A DNA stretch of 64,000 nucleotides from Tillus elongatus (taxonomy: Eukaryota; Arthropoda; Insecta; Coleoptera; Cleridae), in assembly GCA_964006375.1 (NCBI GenBank), contig OZ023264.1, forward strand, positions 12,782,225 through 12,846,224, given 5' to 3'. The position numbers and the translations under genes were made by a program. This document shows positions 61,528 through 64,000 of the stretch, piece after piece (positions within the stretch are counted from its first letter, which is position 1; every line of letters starts with the position of its first letter). The notes beneath the pieces were generated by a model. That model made no database searches. It worked only from the letters and a program-made list of their open reading frames with translations, and was not told where the DNA came from.

Positions 61528-62938
61528 GTGTCACCCTATAACTTAAAAAATAATGGATGGATTTTGATAAAATTTGGCAATACCTTCCTTTCGCAAGTCG
61601 CTTGGATAAGTTCGTTAGTCAGGAAAATCCGCTGAGGTTTTCCCGAAAAATTTTGTGTTTTCTTTCGAGAAAAATCAAAAAAATTTTATATCTCCAAAAC
61701 TAACAAAGTAAGGGCTACCTACATACGTGGGTTTATATCATTAGAGGCAAGTTACCTACCAAAATTTAGCTCCGTAGGTTAAATGACAAAAAAGTTACAG
61801 GCATTCAAAGAAAAATAAATTTGGGTTCTCCTCAAAACGTCAAAATCGCGATTTTAAACGTCAAAATTGGTGAGTACTTTCCTTTTGCAAGTGGCTTGGA
61901 TATGTTCGTTATCCAGAAAAATCAGACGAGGTTTTCCCGGAAAATTTTGTGTTTTTTTTCGAAAAAAATTTATATCTCCAAAATTAACAAAGTAAGGGCA
62001 ACCAAATTTTATACACGAGTTTATATCATTATAGGCAAGTTACCTACCAAAATTTCGCTCTGTAGGTCAAAAGAAAAAAAAGTTATAGGCATTTAAACAA
62101 AAATAAATTGGGGTTTTTCACAAAACGTCAAAGTTGCGATTTAAACGTCAAAATTGGCAACATTTAGGAAAAGAACTTGAATCTAGTACGGGCTAGGGAA
62201 AGAAAATGTCTCAAGAAGAATGTTTTACAAACCCTGAAGTCTTAGTTTCAACCGTCATTGTGCTTCATTTTATGAAAATGTTTCCAGAAAATTAATTTAA
62301 AATAGACCCTTTCTCTGATGCTTGGCAGTAGCCTTAGCTATAGAGTTTATCGTTTAATGATATATAATTTTTGTCGAATTTTCGTAAAAAAAAATCAATA
62401 AAGCTCAATATATCTGTTATTATACCAGATATGAAAAAAAATTGTATATATTAATTATAGGGTGTCTTAAATTACATCTTAAAAAATTATTTCTACAATC
62501 ACAGGGTCGCCCATAAGTCGTTGGTGATACAAATTTTCTTTTTTTTTTTATCAAACACGCCTTATGTTATTGCAGTTTTGCATTTTCCATCGTAATATAA
62601 TGCATGTTTGTAAGAACAACAATTCTGAACGCAGTAAGTGCGTTATGGTAGCGAATTTTGATCAAATGCTTAATATTTGAATAGGTCAATTTGCTATTAA
62701 CCTATAAGGTTGACCAAAAAACGAGTTTTTTCGGGAACACTTTAAGTTTACTTTCGGAAATTTTTTTACATTTTCAAACAATAAAGTTATTTTGATGAAA
62801 CATGGCACATTGTTTTTACTATATAGATTATACTGGTAACCAAATTTGATGCCTGCTTTCTTAAAAAAACACACATTATTGCTATTAATAAATAGTTTTA
62901 TGAAAATTCACTACCATAACGCACTTGCTGCGTCCCGA
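61523..62938 (+). repeat. Composite repeat with internal tandem duplication
   Basis: The downstream module occurs twice in direct orientation, from about 61570 and about 61866 (period about 296 bp), joined at AATTGG. Then mariner-type MITE (62400-62570) and terminal module 62632-62938 bounded by CTGAACGCAGTAAGTGCG and CGCACTTGCTGCGTCCC. 62939-63115 has no feature. Confidence 0.8.
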
Positions 62939-63119
62939 GATTTTATTTAAATAAATCATAAATAAAAATCTAAACACTGGAAGTTACAATCATTGCAAGT
63001 CAAAATATAGCTGTTTATTACCGGGGTCGCCAGATCTTCAGAAATTTAATGTAGTCAAACCTTTCATGTATAAAGATCTCACATTTTCACAACTTCTTTA
63101 TAACTTTAACGCTTTGCTC

Positions 63120-63370
63120 TAGGTTTAGTTAAGTTTATGGTTTAACGGTCCATAATTTTTGGCTAATTCTCGTAGAAAAAATTCGTTAATGCATTTTTGC
63201 ATTTTTTATCGAAATATGATGCATGTTTGTAGAAAAAATCTGGACGCAGTAAGTGCGTTTTGGTAACGAATTTTCATTAAATCCTTCAAATTTCAATAAC
63301 TCAATTTGCTATTAACCTAAGGTTTGTTGGCTAGGAAACCAACATCTAAGTTTATTTTCAGAAAAGGTTT
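63120..63370 (+). repeat. Composite repeat fragment, internally deleted
   Basis: AGTTTATGGTTTAACGGTCC, AAATTCGTTAATG joined directly to CATTTTTGCATTTTTTATCG and the left terminus TCTGGACGCAGTAAGTGCGT (63239). Truncated by the LINE 3' end at about 63375. Confidence 0.7.
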
Positions 63371-63374
63371 GTAC

Positions 63375-64000
63375 ATTTTTTTTAAATTTCAAAAACACAC
63401 CATGAAGGCTTACAGCCTAAATACTATCGTACCGTGGGTGTTGACAGGGAGGAAAAAGGCAACTTGTTAATTCTGGACTTGAAGGTTTGGAGGCTCGGAG
63501 GAGAAGGAAAAACATGTGCCGGCAAGGAATTCCACAACTTGGAAGTCCTCGCGACAAAAGAGCGGTCATAACAAGAAGATATATGTCTGGTGACCTGGAC
63601 AGTAAAAGGGTGCATTCGCTCTGTTCCCCTGGTAGATCTGTTGGGGGCAGCAGGTGGGGGAACTATGGAGGAAGGCTCCTCTGAGCAGTGCCCGTGCAGA
63701 TATCTATAAAATAGAGAGAGGTCACCAACGGCACGTCGGTGGGCAAGGGATGGCAGCCTTTGGGTGAGGGTAATGTCACCGATGAGACGTATAGCTCTCT
63801 TTTGAATGGAGTCCAGGATAGCGAGTGTAGAAGCGGCAGCTGCACCCTAGATGTGGGAGCAGAATTCGAGGTTTGGCCTTATTTGTGAAGTATATAAGGT
63901 ATAGAAATTAGCTGGTGAAAAGTATTTGCGAGCCCGGAAGAGGAAACCTAATTTCTTAGCAGCCGCTTCTGCAATTGATGTGACATCTTGGTGCCAATTA
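63375..64000 (-). pseudogene. CR1-like LINE 3' portion, continuing past the window
   Basis: Minus strand from 64000: the HQDVTSIAEAAAKKLGF region, RKYFSPANLYTLY, then KRAIRLIGDITLTQRLPSLA, HRRAVGDLSLFYRYLHGHCS, and the 63615-63424 frame MHPFTVQVTRHISSCYDRSF, RTSKLWNSLPAHVF, FKSRINKLPFSSL. It ends with GGCTGTAAGCCTTCATGGTG and a T/A-rich tail at about 63375. Its CT tract is short, unlike the 47-kb copy. Confidence 0.87.

Overview
This window looks like a repeat-saturated, AT-rich insect (arthropod) genome. A beetle is plausible but not demonstrable from this sequence alone. The evidence is an arthropod promoter (TATA box plus a TCAGT initiator), a secreted VPVP/PYxV-repeat structural protein of the cuticle type, mariner/Tc1 transposase remnants, Penelope-like elements with GIY-YIG nucleases, several non-LTR retrotransposon classes, tRNA-derived SINEs and nearly thirty (TA)n arrays of roughly 50-200 bp.

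Only one host gene is well supported, on the minus strand. Its promoter and a 12-nt coding first exon (MKAL, donor GTGAGT) lie at 16.07-16.14 kb. The second and last coding exon lies at 4700-3570, after an 11.4-kb intron filled with transposons. The two pieces join in phase 0 to give a 380-residue protein with a clean signal peptide, a Gly/His-rich segment and about 250 residues of VPVP/QPYxV repeats. Everything else that can be identified is mobile DNA or its remains, except a few weak exon-like signals (43.6 kb plus, 56.55 kb minus).

Layout. 0-2.9 kb: palindromes, TA arrays, a hammerhead-ribozyme repeat and a composite non-coding repeat. 3.4-16.1 kb: the VPVP gene; its intron holds SINE, Penelope and LINE fragments and foldbacks. 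16.6-21.8 kb: a DD41D mariner-like element with long inverted ends and a second inverted-repeat element carrying a transposase N-terminus. 22-24 kb: LINE RNase H remnant, transposase C-terminus, decayed hammerhead, hAT-like end. 24-27.8 kb: composite repeats. 28.2-30.2 kb: Penelope element and an inverted pair of its hammerhead ends. 30.4-33.6 kb: SINE and three LINE remnants. 34.4-38.5 kb: another SINE, two mariner-type pseudogenes and a deletion derivative. 38.6-40.2 kb: a 1.56-kb foldback. 41-46 kb: MITE-like repeats, PIF/Harbinger remnant, Penelope element. 47-51.4 kb: CR1-like LINE, a second LINE, mariner fragments. 51.4-55.3 kb: composite repeat, two more hammerheads in a tandem retrozyme-like repeat with a SINE inside, LINE, MITE. 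57.6-64 kb: SINE, three CR1-like LINE pieces, Penelope ends, composite repeats.

The most interesting content is RNA-level. (1) A dispersed repeat unit of about 310 nt carries type-I hammerhead ribozymes (1487-1549, 53382-53444, 53889-53951, decayed at 23245-23307) with covarying stems, resembling metazoan retrozymes. (2) A different minimal hammerhead sits in the Penelope-like element ends, with covariation in two stems. (3) A large family of hairpin-bounded, TA-array-containing non-coding repeats with a fixed module order looks like a non-autonomous mobile element of unresolved class.
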